Below, one piece after another: positions 17,669 through 24,647 of a stretch of DNA of 64,000 nt. Location of the stretch: contig NZ_JAKZGS010000005.1 in assembly GCF_022549695.1 (NCBI RefSeq), positions 1 to 64,000 on the forward strand, read 5' to 3'. A program made the position numbers and the translations under genes. The notes beneath the pieces are model-generated. The model worked only from the letters and a program-made list of their open reading frames with translations, was not told the origin of the DNA and ran no database searches. Every line of letters begins with the position of its first letter. Positions within the stretch are counted from its first letter, which is position 1. This stretch comes from Belliella calami. GTDB taxonomy: Bacteria; Bacteroidota; Bacteroidia; Cytophagales; Cyclobacteriaceae.

Positions 17669-18880
17669 ATGAATATACACGAATATCAAGCAAAAGAAGT
17701 TTTAAAAAGTTATGGAGTGAAAATCCAGGAAGGTATCGTAGCAGATACTCCTGAAGCAGCACTTGAAGCGGCCAAAAAACTCAATGCAGAGACAGGCACT
17801 TCATGGTATGTGATCAAAGCACAAATCCATGCCGGTGGACGTGGTAAGGGCAAAGTTCAGGAAACAGATTCCAACGGTGTGGTTCTTGCCAAAAAATTGG
17901 AAGATGTTGCTGAAAAAGCCAAAAACATTCTTGGGGGAACTTTGGTGACAATCCAAACAGGTCCTGAAGGAAAAAAAGTAAATAAGGTGCTCGTAGCTCA
18001 GGATGTTTATTATCCAGGTGCTTCTGAACCAAAAGAATATTATTTATCCATCCTTTTGGATAGAGCGAAAGGTTGCAATGTAATCATGGCTTCTACTGAA
18101 GGCGGTATGGACATCGAGGAAGTTGCAGAGAAAACTCCTGAAAAAATCATCAAGGAATGGATAGATCCTAAAGTTGGTTTGCAAGGTTTCCAAGCTAGAA
18201 AAGTAGCTTTCAAGCTTGGTCTTGAAGGAAATGCATTCAAAGAAATGGTGAAATTTATCACAGCTCTTTATGCTGCTTATGAAGGAACTGACTCCTCTCA
18301 ATTTGAGATCAACCCAGTATTGAAAACATCAGATGATCAAATTTTGGCAGTTGATGCTAAAGTTAACATAGATGACAATGCATTATATAGACAAAAAAAT
18401 CTTGCAGCTTTGAGAGATATTGCTGAAGAAGATCCTTTGGAGGTAGAAGCTGCTGAATCAGGTTTGAACTATGTGAAACTTGACGGAAACGTAGGTTGTA
18501 TGGTAAATGGCGCTGGTCTAGCGATGGCGACTATGGATATGATCAAGCTTTCTGGTGGAGAACCGGCTAACTTCCTAGATGTGGGTGGCGGGGCAAATGC
18601 TACTACTGTTGAAGCTGGATTTAGAATTATCTTGAAAGATCCAAATGTAAAAGCTATCCTTATCAATGTATTCGGTGGTATCGTAAGATGTGACAGAATT
18701 GCAAATGGTGTGGTAGAAGCTTACAAGTCTATCGGTGATATTCAAGTACCTATCATCGTAAGGTTGCAAGGAACAAACGCTGAAGAAGGTGCAAAAATCA
18801 TCGATGAATCAGGATTGAAAGTTTCTTCTGCGATCACTTTGAAAGAAGCTGCAGAAAGAGTAAAAGAGGCAATCGCCTAA
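17669..18880 (+). CDS. sucC: Succinate-CoA ligase (ADP-forming), beta subunit
   Basis: 403 residues from ATG 17669 (E. coli SucC has 388). It opens [17 protein letters not shown], the standard SucC start, followed by the ATP-grasp fold ([17 protein letters not shown]) and the C-terminal CoA-ligase domain with [16 protein letters not shown]. It works with SucD in the TCA cycle, making ATP from succinyl-CoA. The frame opens earlier at TTG 17633, but the preferred ATG has AAGG just before it and a promoter overlaps the extension. sucD is not adjacent. A terminator and a tRNA gene follow. Confidence 0.96.
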   Translation: MNIHEYQAKEVLKSYGVKIQEGIVADTPEAALEAAKKLNAETGTSWYVIKAQIHAGGRGKGKVQETDSNGVVLAKKLEDVAEKAKNILGGTLVTIQTGPEGKKVNKVLVAQDVYYPGASEPKEYYLSILLDRAKGCNVIMASTEGGMDIEEVAEKTPEKIIKEWIDPKVGLQGFQARKVAFKLGLEGNAFKEMVKFITALYAAYEGTDSSQFEINPVLKTSDDQILAVDAKVNIDDNALYRQKNLAALRDIAEEDPLEVEAAESGLNYVKLDGNVGCMVNGAGLAMATMDMIKLSGGEPANFLDVGGGANATTVEAGFRIILKDPNVKAILINVFGGIVRCDRIANGVVEAYKSIGDIQVPIIVRLQGTNAEEGAKIIDESGLKVSSAITLKEAAERVKEAIA

Positions 18881-18898
18881 TATAAAACCATATTTTAG

Positions 18899-18925
18899 AA
18901 GGGATTGAACTTGATTCAGTCCCTT
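18899..18925 (+). terminator. Terminator-like hairpin after sucC
   Basis: AAGGGA (18899-18904) pairs with TCCCTT (18920-18925) and TGAA (18906-18909) with TTCA (18915-18918), followed by TTCT. It separates sucC from the tRNA gene. Confidence 0.6.
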
Positions 18926-18930
18926 TTCTA

Positions 18931-19004
18931 GCGCTCGTAGTTCAACTGGATAGAATATCAGATTTCGGCTCTGAGGGTTGAGGGTTCGAATCCTTCCGAG
19001 CGCA
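18931..19004 (+). tRNA. tRNA-Arg (anticodon TCG)
   Basis: The acceptor stem GCGCTCG/CGAGCGC is perfect. The anticodon stem TCAGA/TCTGA encloses the 7-nt loop TTTCGGC, which puts anticodon TCG at positions 34-36 (reads CGN codons, chiefly CGA). The T arm GAGGG-TTCGAAT-CCTTC has one G-T wobble. The discriminator is A at 19004; CCA is not encoded. Its last 12 bases (18993-19004) begin the 265-bp direct repeat that bounds the integrated element. Confidence 0.95.
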
Positions 19005-19257
19005 CTAAAGTTGTCATTAAATCTTTCAAAATTGATTTTCCCAATTCGATTTCCTGAGATTTAAGAAAGTAAGAAAAAGCTAAAAAGTGCCAAATTAAGC
19101 AATAGAGGTACTTTTTTTATCAATTATTTAATATTTGGTCTTTCAAAAGCCCCCTTGGTTGACGAGGTGAGCTTTTTGATTTTTGGTGGTAAAACAACCA
19201 AATTTTTCAAAAATCCCTCTATTTAAAAAGCGTCATCCGTGGAGTCATTTTATTTTG
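18993..19257. repeat. Left 265-bp direct repeat (att-like)
   Basis: Starts with CTTCCGAGCGCA of the tRNA and runs to TTTATTTTG at 19257. I count 10 mismatches and no indels against the right copy (about 96% identical). It includes a terminator-like hairpin (AAAGCCCCC ... GGTGAGCTTTTT) and GTCATCCGTGGAGTCA near its end. Confidence 0.93.
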
Positions 19258-19371
19258 AAAAAAAGACGCAACGAAACATAGATAAAAACCTGATTATAAG
19301 CATGTTCTAAGATCGAACATCTTGTGTTTTGAACCCTGTTTTAGTATGTTTAATTCTTAATTGTAAAAGCC

Positions 19372-20523
19372 ATGTTAGAGTCAAGTTTCGGGATGTTTTT
19401 CTTTTTGAAAACCTCCAAGTCAAAAAAAGCTAAAAGTCATTATATCTATATCAGGATAACAGTGGATAAAAGTTCAGTAGAGTTATCGACTAAAAGAACA
19501 TGGGTCCCTAGTAAATGGAATAGCCGATTGGGCCGTGCAACTGGAAAAACCGAAGATGACAGGATCCTAAATACATTTCTAGATTCATATCAATTTAAAG
19601 TATTGCAAGCAAAAAAACACCTTATGGATACAGAAAAGGAGATTTCTGCAATAAATTTAAAGAATGTATTGCTCGGTATTACAGACGATCGAAAGATGAT
19701 TTTGGAATTATTTCAGGAACACAATGAAAGGATGGAAAGCCTTGTTGGCAAAGAATTCGCACATGGAACTTTCAAAAGATACATGACAGCATTTAGGCAC
19801 ACACGTTCATTTATCCAATGGAAGTTTGGGAAACCAGATATTGAAATCAGAAAGTTAGATTATGAATTTTTGGCTGACTTTTCTTATTGGTTTAGAAGTG
19901 TGAAAAACTGTAGCCATAATACCACTGTTAAATATTTAATCTATTTCAAGAAAATAGTTTTACTCTGTGTAAAAAAAGGTTGGATACTTCGTGATCCTTT
20001 TATTGATTTTAATTTAGCCAGCAAGGAAGTTATAAGAGAAATTCTCACTAAAGAGGAATTAGATTTAATAAAATCGAAAGAGTTTTCAATATTCAGGTTA
20101 GATAATGTTAGAGATATATTTCTTTTTTCTTGTTATACAGGTCTAGCTTACATAGATGTTAAAAACCTGAAAAGGCAACAGATTATTAATGGTATTGACG
20201 GTGAGAAATGGATATTTACGCAAAGACAAAAAACTCAATCACCTACTCGGTTACCACTGTTACCAAAAGCGCTGGAGATTGTAGAAAAATACAAGGATCA
20301 TGCGGAATGTTTAGCTAGTGGGAATGTTCTTCCTGTATTGAGTAACCAAAAAATGAATGCTTACTTAAAAGAAATTGCCGATATCTGTGGTATAGAATAC
20401 CCTTACTACCTGGTTGGCATTGACACCGATGGCATTGATTTCCTGGTGGATCAGGGAAAGTTTATCAAGAAACACATCAAGACTTTTGTCGTAGGTGGTA
20501 ACCACCAGTTTCTGCTTGCATAA
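19372..20523 (+). pseudogene. Truncated tyrosine recombinase (Bacteroidetes integrase), C-terminus replaced
   Basis: 383 codons. Residues 1 to about 342 are a typical Bacteroidetes conjugative-transposon integrase: Arm/SAM-like N-terminal part (KTSKSKKAKSHYIYIRITVD, ELSTKRTWVPSKWN), core-binding domain, then the catalytic-domain start LFSCYTGLAYIDVKNL and LLPKALEIVEKYK, LPVLSNQKMNAYLKEIADICGI. The family then needs an HxxRHTFATT block and a C-terminal catalytic tyrosine; both are absent. From about 20395 the reading continues for some 40 residues that are only the antisense of a mobC gene. The break is therefore a recombination junction, and recombinase activity is lost. Confidence 0.9.
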
Positions 20524-20649
20524 TATGTCTCTGATAAGGCTGCTCATCGTCTGGTTCTGGGAAAGTATGGTCAGCAATTCTTGGAACTTGGTTTCTGAGA
20601 TTCTGCTTTCTACCCTTCGGGTCAGGTTGTTTATTTTGTTTTCTGGCAT
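20365..20649 (-). pseudogene. Truncated MobC-like mobilisation protein
   Basis: 94 codons from ATG 20649. The sequence resembles MobC-family relaxosome accessory proteins: a basic N-terminus, a ribbon-helix-helix-like part (RRVESRISETKFQELLTILS, TMSSLIRDILCKQKL) and the hallmark near the end, LSLIHQEINAIGVNANQVVRVF. It should continue beyond this, but from about YTTD the sequence is antisense integrase and soon stops. The two genes are thus cut at the same junction in tail-to-tail orientation. Binding to an oriT region may survive; no relaxase gene remains nearby. Confidence 0.75.
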
Positions 20650-20761
20650 TATGTATTTGCATTTGAGAATTAAGGTCTTTAACTATCGTCTCGAACTGTG
20701 TTGGGGCTTTGGCTTTACAGGATTCTTAGATTTTGATTTAACTAGAACCCACTTCAAGCCA

Positions 20762-20983
20762 TCAGTATCCAAGGTTTCCTATCCACTGTTTGGCAAAAGG
20801 TTTCCAGTCTAAAATTGGTACTCCGCTGTCTGTTCTCCACCCTACTGATTCATGGAAGTAATAAAACAGTTCTGCCTCCTCTAATGGTACCTTTCTTTCA
20901 TAAAAGAATGACTGGATTTGTCCAATCGCTGGATAGACATTGATGCTATTTTCAAAATGGGTTTTCATACTTACCGCTTCCAT
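20762..20983 (-). CDS. Small conserved mobile-element protein
   Basis: 73 residues. The second half, FYERKVPLEEAELFYYFHESVGWRTDSGVPILDW (given as a landmark of residues 28-61), contains the FxxxGW...xDWK...W pattern I recognise from small accessory or replication-associated proteins on Bacteroidetes plasmids and mobilisable elements. Here it reads GWRTDSGVPILDWKPFAKQW. It lies upstream of mobC on the same strand with about 110 bp between. Function is unknown; replication or DNA-binding is only a guess from context. It seems complete. Confidence 0.55.
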   Translation of the reverse strand: MEAVSMKTHFENSINVYPAIGQIQSFFYERKVPLEEAELFYYFHESVGWRTDSGVPILDWKPFAKQWIGNLGY

Positions 20984-21375
20984 GGTTTTGTTTTAGTTTG
21001 GTTGGATATAAATTTTGGAAACAGGAAATGAAATTTATCAGTATTGCTACTGAAGGTGGGAGAAAAATCCTTTTGCAAAAATGATTTTGCGTTTGGAAAA
21101 ACGGCCTAAAACGGAAAGTTGAGAACTATCAAAATGTCAAGTTTTAGGATTCAAAAACTTGATAAAAATTCCAATTGGTATTCCTGATTTTTTAAGAAAT
21201 TCTTAATTATTGATACCGGAAAAACATAATATTTTTGCCTCGTTCATTTTACTTGAAAATTTTGGTTGAAATCATCTAAATCATTTTGGTCAAAAACAGA
21301 ACTAAGCATTACTTTTAACTGGTATGAAAATTGAGATAATACAACAATATTTTATACCTTTGTAAAAAAAATAGC
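20984..21375. other. Non-coding spacer inside the element
   Basis: 392 bp, AT-rich. It holds small inverted repeats (GCAAAA-ATGA-TTTTGC near 21077; TCAAGTTTT ... AAAACTTGA near 21140-21165) and, at its right end, the promoter of the toxin-antitoxin-like pair. I see no gene. It could hold an oriT for the MobC protein, but no nic consensus is recognisable. Confidence 0.4.
21331..21362 (+). promoter_or_regulatory. Promoter of the DUF6922/AbiEii pair
   Basis: TTG (21331-21333), 21-bp spacer, TACCTTTG (21355-21362) is an exact -7 match to TAnnTTTG. The GTG start at 21376 is only 13 bp downstream of the -7 box, so the message would be nearly leaderless. Confidence 0.65.
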
Positions 21376-21663
21376 GTGGAAAAGCGGATCAACATAGCAG
21401 AACTGTTCCCAAAGTATTTATTTTGGGATATGGATACCAACAAGCTATCCGTTAAAAAAGACAAGGCTCTTATTATTCCAAGGGCTCTATTTGCAACCAC
21501 AAAAAATAGTTTTGAGGAAGATATCCAAAAATTGGAAAACCTGTACTCGCATGAAGTCATTGTTTCTATTTTAAGAAACACAAAAGAGCTTATTAGTAAT
21601 GAAGTTTGCACCCTTGTATCTGATCGCTACAATACCAAGCCATTTTTCCGGTACACTCTATGA
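21376..21663 (+). CDS. DUF6922-type antitoxin-like protein
   Basis: 95 residues from GTG 21376. The opening NIAELFPKYLFWDMDTNKLS and the middle ALIIPRALFATTKNSFEEDIQKLENLY resemble the short DUF6922 proteins that precede AbiEii/AbiGii nucleotidyltransferases in Bacteroidetes. LFPKYLFWDMD is the most characteristic part. The stop overlaps the next start by 4 bp (ATGA at 21660), so the pair is translationally coupled. By position it is the presumed antitoxin or DNA-binding partner; that role is inferred. The GTG start is set by the promoter 13 bp upstream. Confidence 0.7.
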   Translation: MEKRINIAELFPKYLFWDMDTNKLSVKKDKALIIPRALFATTKNSFEEDIQKLENLYSHEVIVSILRNTKELISNEVCTLVSDRYNTKPFFRYTL

Positions 21664-22421
21664 AAAAAGCAGTATCATCCATACTGCTCAACACCATAAA
21701 AGAATTACAAAGCTTACAAAGTCTTGAAAAATTTTCTTTAGCTGGAGGTACAAATCTAGCATTGCGCTTCAACCATCGTGAATCTGTTGACATTGATCTG
21801 TTTTGTACAGAGATAATTGGATTTAAAGGCTTCAAGAGTATTCAACAGGAAGTTGAAAATTATTTTAGAGACAATGCATTTAGTTTTATTGACCCTACCA
21901 ACATTAACGACCAATATACTTTTTTGCGATTCTTCATCAAGTGCAACTCAGTGGTAATCAAAGTAGACTTGATACAAAATATGAAGACAATGGATCCTAT
22001 TGAGGAAATCGAAGGTATCCGATTATTTTCATTAAGGGATATTGGTTTGTTTAAATTGCTCAGTGCTTCAAGTCGACCTGCCAAAAAAGACATTTATGAT
22101 TTGTACTATATCACAGAACAAATCCCAATAATTGAATTGTATCAAACACTTTTAGAAAAGTATACTAGGTTTAATGGAGAAAAAGATAGAAGTATCTTTG
22201 ATTTAGACAAAGAAGAAAATGCAATTCACAATCCTTTATTGTTATTAAGGTTTGACAGTAACTACAAATTAAGTAAAGATAAGATGATGCATTCCCATGA
22301 TAACATCATCATTATGGAAAACTCAGTCTCATGGAGGATGGCAAGTATTCATTGGAGGATGCAAATAAGAAGATTATGTTTACATTTAAACATTGAATAT
22401 CCCTCTCCAAGAAAACACTAA
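21660..22421 (+). CDS. AbiEii/AbiGii-type nucleotidyltransferase, toxin-like; C-terminus apparently frameshifted
   Basis: 253 codons. FSLAGGTNLALRFNHRESVDIDLF is the nucleotidyltransferase signature of the AbiEii/AbiGii (MenT-like) family: the GG-T nucleotide-binding loop followed by the DID metal aspartates (landmark, residues 25-48). VVIKVDLIQNMK supplies the third acidic position and LRDIGLFKLLSASSRPAKKDIYDLY is the family's conserved block. Such enzymes add nucleotides to tRNA acceptor ends or other targets and act as toxins. The last 24 residues (from about VSW at 22334) are unusual, whereas the +1 frame continues EDGKYSLEDANKKI and ends at 22396. This suggests loss of one G in the run at 22333-22334. 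The catalytic core is intact. Confidence 0.75.
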   Translation: MKKAVSSILLNTIKELQSLQSLEKFSLAGGTNLALRFNHRESVDIDLFCTEIIGFKGFKSIQQEVENYFRDNAFSFIDPTNINDQYTFLRFFIKCNSVVIKVDLIQNMKTMDPIEEIEGIRLFSLRDIGLFKLLSASSRPAKKDIYDLYYITEQIPIIELYQTLLEKYTRFNGEKDRSIFDLDKEENAIHNPLLLLRFDSNYKLSKDKMMHSHDNIIIMENSVSWRMASIHWRMQIRRLCLHLNIEYPSPRKH

Positions 22422-22474
22422 TTGATTGTATTTTTGAATCATTTTATAGACCCAAATCCAAATAAAGAAAAAGA

Positions 22475-22739
22475 CTTCCGAGCGCACTAAAGTTGCCGTT
22501 AAATCTTTCAAAATTGATTTTTCCAATTCGATTTCCTGAGATTTAAGAAAGTAAGAAAAAGCTAAAAAGCGCCAAATTAAGTAATAAAGGCACTTTTTTA
22601 ATCAATTATTTAACATTTGGTCTTTCAAAAGCCCCCTTGGTTGACGAGGTGGGCTTTTTGATTTTTGGTGGTAAAACAACCAAATTTTTCAAAAATCCCT
22701 CTATTTAAAAAGCGTCATCCGTGGAGTCATTTTATTTTG
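22475..22739. repeat. Right 265-bp direct repeat (att-like)
   Basis: Starts CTTCCGAGCGCA, the 12-base tRNA 3' end, and ends TTTATTTTG at 22739. It is the partner of 18993-19257 and marks the distal boundary of the element. Confidence 0.93.
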
Positions 22740-22817
22740 TTTAGAACAGAAAGTTGAGATTAGTTAAGAAGTAAATCGATGAATTGGATTTAACCAATCA
22801 GGATTGGAAAATTAAAA

Positions 22818-22850
22818 AAACCCATCCAATACTCAATTGAATGGGTTTTA
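22818..22850. terminator. Rho-independent terminator after the PhoD-like gene
   Basis: AAAACCCAT (22818-22826) pairs with ATGGGTTTT (22842-22850). On the minus strand the stem is followed by T-rich sequence, suitable for ending the 27.8-22.9 kb operon. Confidence 0.75.
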
Positions 22851-22882
22851 TTTAATATGCTCTAAGCTCTTTGTTGGCAAAG

Positions 22883-23890
22883 TCAATCACGTATTTGAAT
22901 AAGCTGCTCCAAATAAACTTGACCTTCTTCTCCTTTTATTTGGTAGGTCATCTGACTGTTTTCCCAGTCAAATTCTACCAAGCCATAATGAAGTGAAGCA
23001 ATCAACCCTCCAACTCTATATGGGTTGTACTCTTCTTTGTAAGTCTTCCATACGTGAGTCATCCCACTTGATGTGATCTCATACAGAGCATTAGGAAACC
23101 TACTGTCCTTCAGTCTTGATATTTCTGCAATATGTCTATCTCCACTTATCAATACAGGATTTTTAGCTTTTGAGCTTTCAATTAGCTTAAACAACCTTTC
23201 TCGTTCTTTGGGAAAATTCTCCCATTTCTCAAATGGGTGTGCTGTTGGAATAAATTGAATTCCTGAAGCAATAATATTTACTTGCGCCTTACTTTTACCC
23301 AATTCTGAAGCCAACCATTCCCATTGTTCTTCACCAAGAATGGACCCTTCCAAATTTGGTAGGTATTCACCGTTTTCACGATATAGGGAGTCCCTGTTAT
23401 ATCTGGCATCCAAAAGAAAAACCTTGACTTTTTCATTTCCACCACCAAATTCATGAACAGCATAAACCCCACTCTGCTTTCTACGTGGACTATCTTTTGC
23501 CTCATCTAGAAAATCAAGCATCAATTCCATGGAAGCCTCTTTTTGGGCATAGAACTTTCCTCCGTCATTGATACCATAATCATGATCATCCCAAACACCG
23601 ATAACTTTGGCCGACTTTTTAAGATTTCGATATCCATCTACCATATTTTGGGCATCATATTTTGATTTTAGCAATTCCATATCATCGGTATCACCATACA
23701 CATTATCTCCCAACCAAAGAAACACATCTGGTTTATCTAAACCGATGGGTCCCCAAAGTGGCTGCGGGAGATCATGCTTGTTGCAGGATCCAAAAGCAAT
23801 TTTGCTGATCTGTTGGGCAAAGGAAGAAAATTCTATGGCTAGCATTGTAATGATGCACAGCCCAATCGTTTTTAATTTTATAGTTATCAT
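22883..23890 (-). CDS. PhoD-like alkaline phosphatase / phosphodiesterase
   Basis: 335 residues with a signal peptide (hydrophobic core around residues 8-22, ending SSFA, mature QQISK). Metal-ligand motifs of the PhoD-like metallophosphatase fold are visible: KIAFGSCNKHD, FLWLGDNVYGDTDD, GVWDDHDYGINDGG and LISGDRHIAEIS. Predicted to hydrolyse phosphate esters in the periplasm or at the cell surface. It lacks the N-terminal domain of B. subtilis PhoD, as many Bacteroidetes homologues do. It is the last gene of a unit with a Crp/Fnr regulator 18 bp upstream and a TonB receptor before that, suggesting uptake and dephosphorylation of an organophosphate (inference). Confidence 0.88.
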   Translation of the reverse strand: MITIKLKTIGLCIITMLAIEFSSFAQQISKIAFGSCNKHDLPQPLWGPIGLDKPDVFLWLGDNVYGDTDDMELLKSKYDAQNMVDGYRNLKKSAKVIGVWDDHDYGINDGGKFYAQKEASMELMLDFLDEAKDSPRRKQSGVYAVHEFGGGNEKVKVFLLDARYNRDSLYRENGEYLPNLEGSILGEEQWEWLASELGKSKAQVNIIASGIQFIPTAHPFEKWENFPKERERLFKLIESSKAKNPVLISGDRHIAEISRLKDSRFPNALYEITSSGMTHVWKTYKEEYNPYRVGGLIASLHYGLVEFDWENSQMTYQIKGEEGQVYLEQLIQIRD

Positions 23891-23908
23891 GTTTTTTATT
23901 AATTCAAA

Positions 23909-24544
23909 TTATTTAGATAAGTCAGTTTCTAATCTGTGCGTTTTAGCTTTTGCTTCCATACTTTTCATCAATTTTGAGACAGTTTGCCTACAGATCCCAG
24001 TCATTTGAGATATATCAACTTTATGCAATAGATCTGGTATAAAAACCTTACATGACCGGGCATCAATAATAGTATCATCAAACTCTTTGAAAATAGCTTT
24101 TATCCTTTCTGATGGGGAGAGTGTGCATATTTTGAACAAGCGGGTTTCCATTCGACACCAACGCTGTATGACAGACTTGTTGAACCAATCAGACACCTTC
24201 GGGTCAAAGACTATCATTTTCTTATAAAATGAAAGCTCATAAGATACAACCCTACAATCAGTCAATGCTTTGGCAAATTCAAAGAATTGCCCATTTAGAT
24301 ATCTGAGGTTACCAAACACTTCATTTTTGTAAAGGATGTCATAGCATACTTCTTCCCCGTCCTCGGAATACGTCCCGATTTTTATAGCTCCCTCAAAGAT
24401 TTGAAACATCTCATTAGGTTTATGCGGAGGGTTATACAGATACTCACCCTTTTTGTAATATTGCTCTTTTATCAATTGTCTGGCTTCTTCTTTGGAAAGT
24501 TGGCTCTGAAAATAAGAGAGGACATCCATGGCTTTTTTCTTCAA
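23909..24544 (-). CDS. Crp/Fnr-family transcriptional regulator
   Basis: 211 residues. The N-terminal cNMP-binding-like roll is recognisable (YYKKGEYLYNPPHKPNEMFQIFEGAIKIGTYSEDGEEVCYDIL region), with an FxGN-type block at VFGNLRYLNGQ. The C-terminal winged helix DLLHKVDISQMTGICRQTVSKLMKSM provides DNA binding. There is no Fnr cysteine cluster. It is encoded between a TonB receptor and a PhoD-like phosphatase, so it is probably a local regulator of this unit. A large hairpin lies 5 bp before its start codon and may affect its translation. Confidence 0.9.
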   Translation of the reverse strand: MKKKAMDVLSYFQSQLSKEEARQLIKEQYYKKGEYLYNPPHKPNEMFQIFEGAIKIGTYSEDGEEVCYDILYKNEVFGNLRYLNGQFFEFAKALTDCRVVSYELSFYKKMIVFDPKVSDWFNKSVIQRWCRMETRLFKICTLSPSERIKAIFKEFDDTIIDARSCKVFIPDLLHKVDISQMTGICRQTVSKLMKSMEAKAKTHRLETDLSK

Positions 24545-24549
24545 AATTC

Positions 24550-24582
24550 AGGAAGTGTAGTGACATAATCACCCCACTTCCT
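24550..24582 (-). promoter_or_regulatory. Intercistronic hairpin in front of the Crp/Fnr start
   Basis: Nested stem: AGGAAGTG (24550-24557) with CACTTCCT (24575-24582), then GTGA with TCAC around a 5-nt loop. On the minus strand it ends 5 nt before the ATG at 24544 and lacks a T-run, so a role in mRNA processing or translation control is more likely than termination. Confidence 0.5.
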
Positions 24583-24647
24583 AAAACTTCATGATAACTT
24601 AAACCGCACTTAACATAAAGTTCCATTATTCCCAAAAAGCTAACAGA

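Larger units (their letters stand above)
18993..22739. mobile_element. Decayed integrative element at the tRNA-Arg 3' end
   Basis: Two 265-bp direct repeats (18993-19257 and 22475-22739), both starting with the last 12 bases of the tRNA gene, bound about 3.2 kb. The interior holds a tyrosine-integrase gene pointing away from the tRNA, a mobC-like relaxosome gene, a small plasmid-type gene and a toxin-antitoxin-like pair. A tRNA 3' end, terminal direct repeats and an integrase next to one end are the standard picture of a tRNA-targeted integrative or mobilisable element. The integrase lacks its catalytic C-terminus and no relaxase is present, so the element cannot excise or transfer by itself. 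Confidence 0.85.

Noticed and set aside
20399-20523. Last 40 residues of the integrase frame as a native C-terminus
   Set aside because: They are antisense to a recognisable mobC gene and lack the integrase HxxR and tyrosine motifs.
20495-20812. Plus-strand 105-codon frame across mobC and the small plasmid-type gene
   Set aside because: It is antisense to two genes with recognisable protein features and has no motif of its own.
22438-22474. Short stretch between the AbiEii-type gene and the right repeat as an extra gene
   Set aside because: Too short, with no start or motif.
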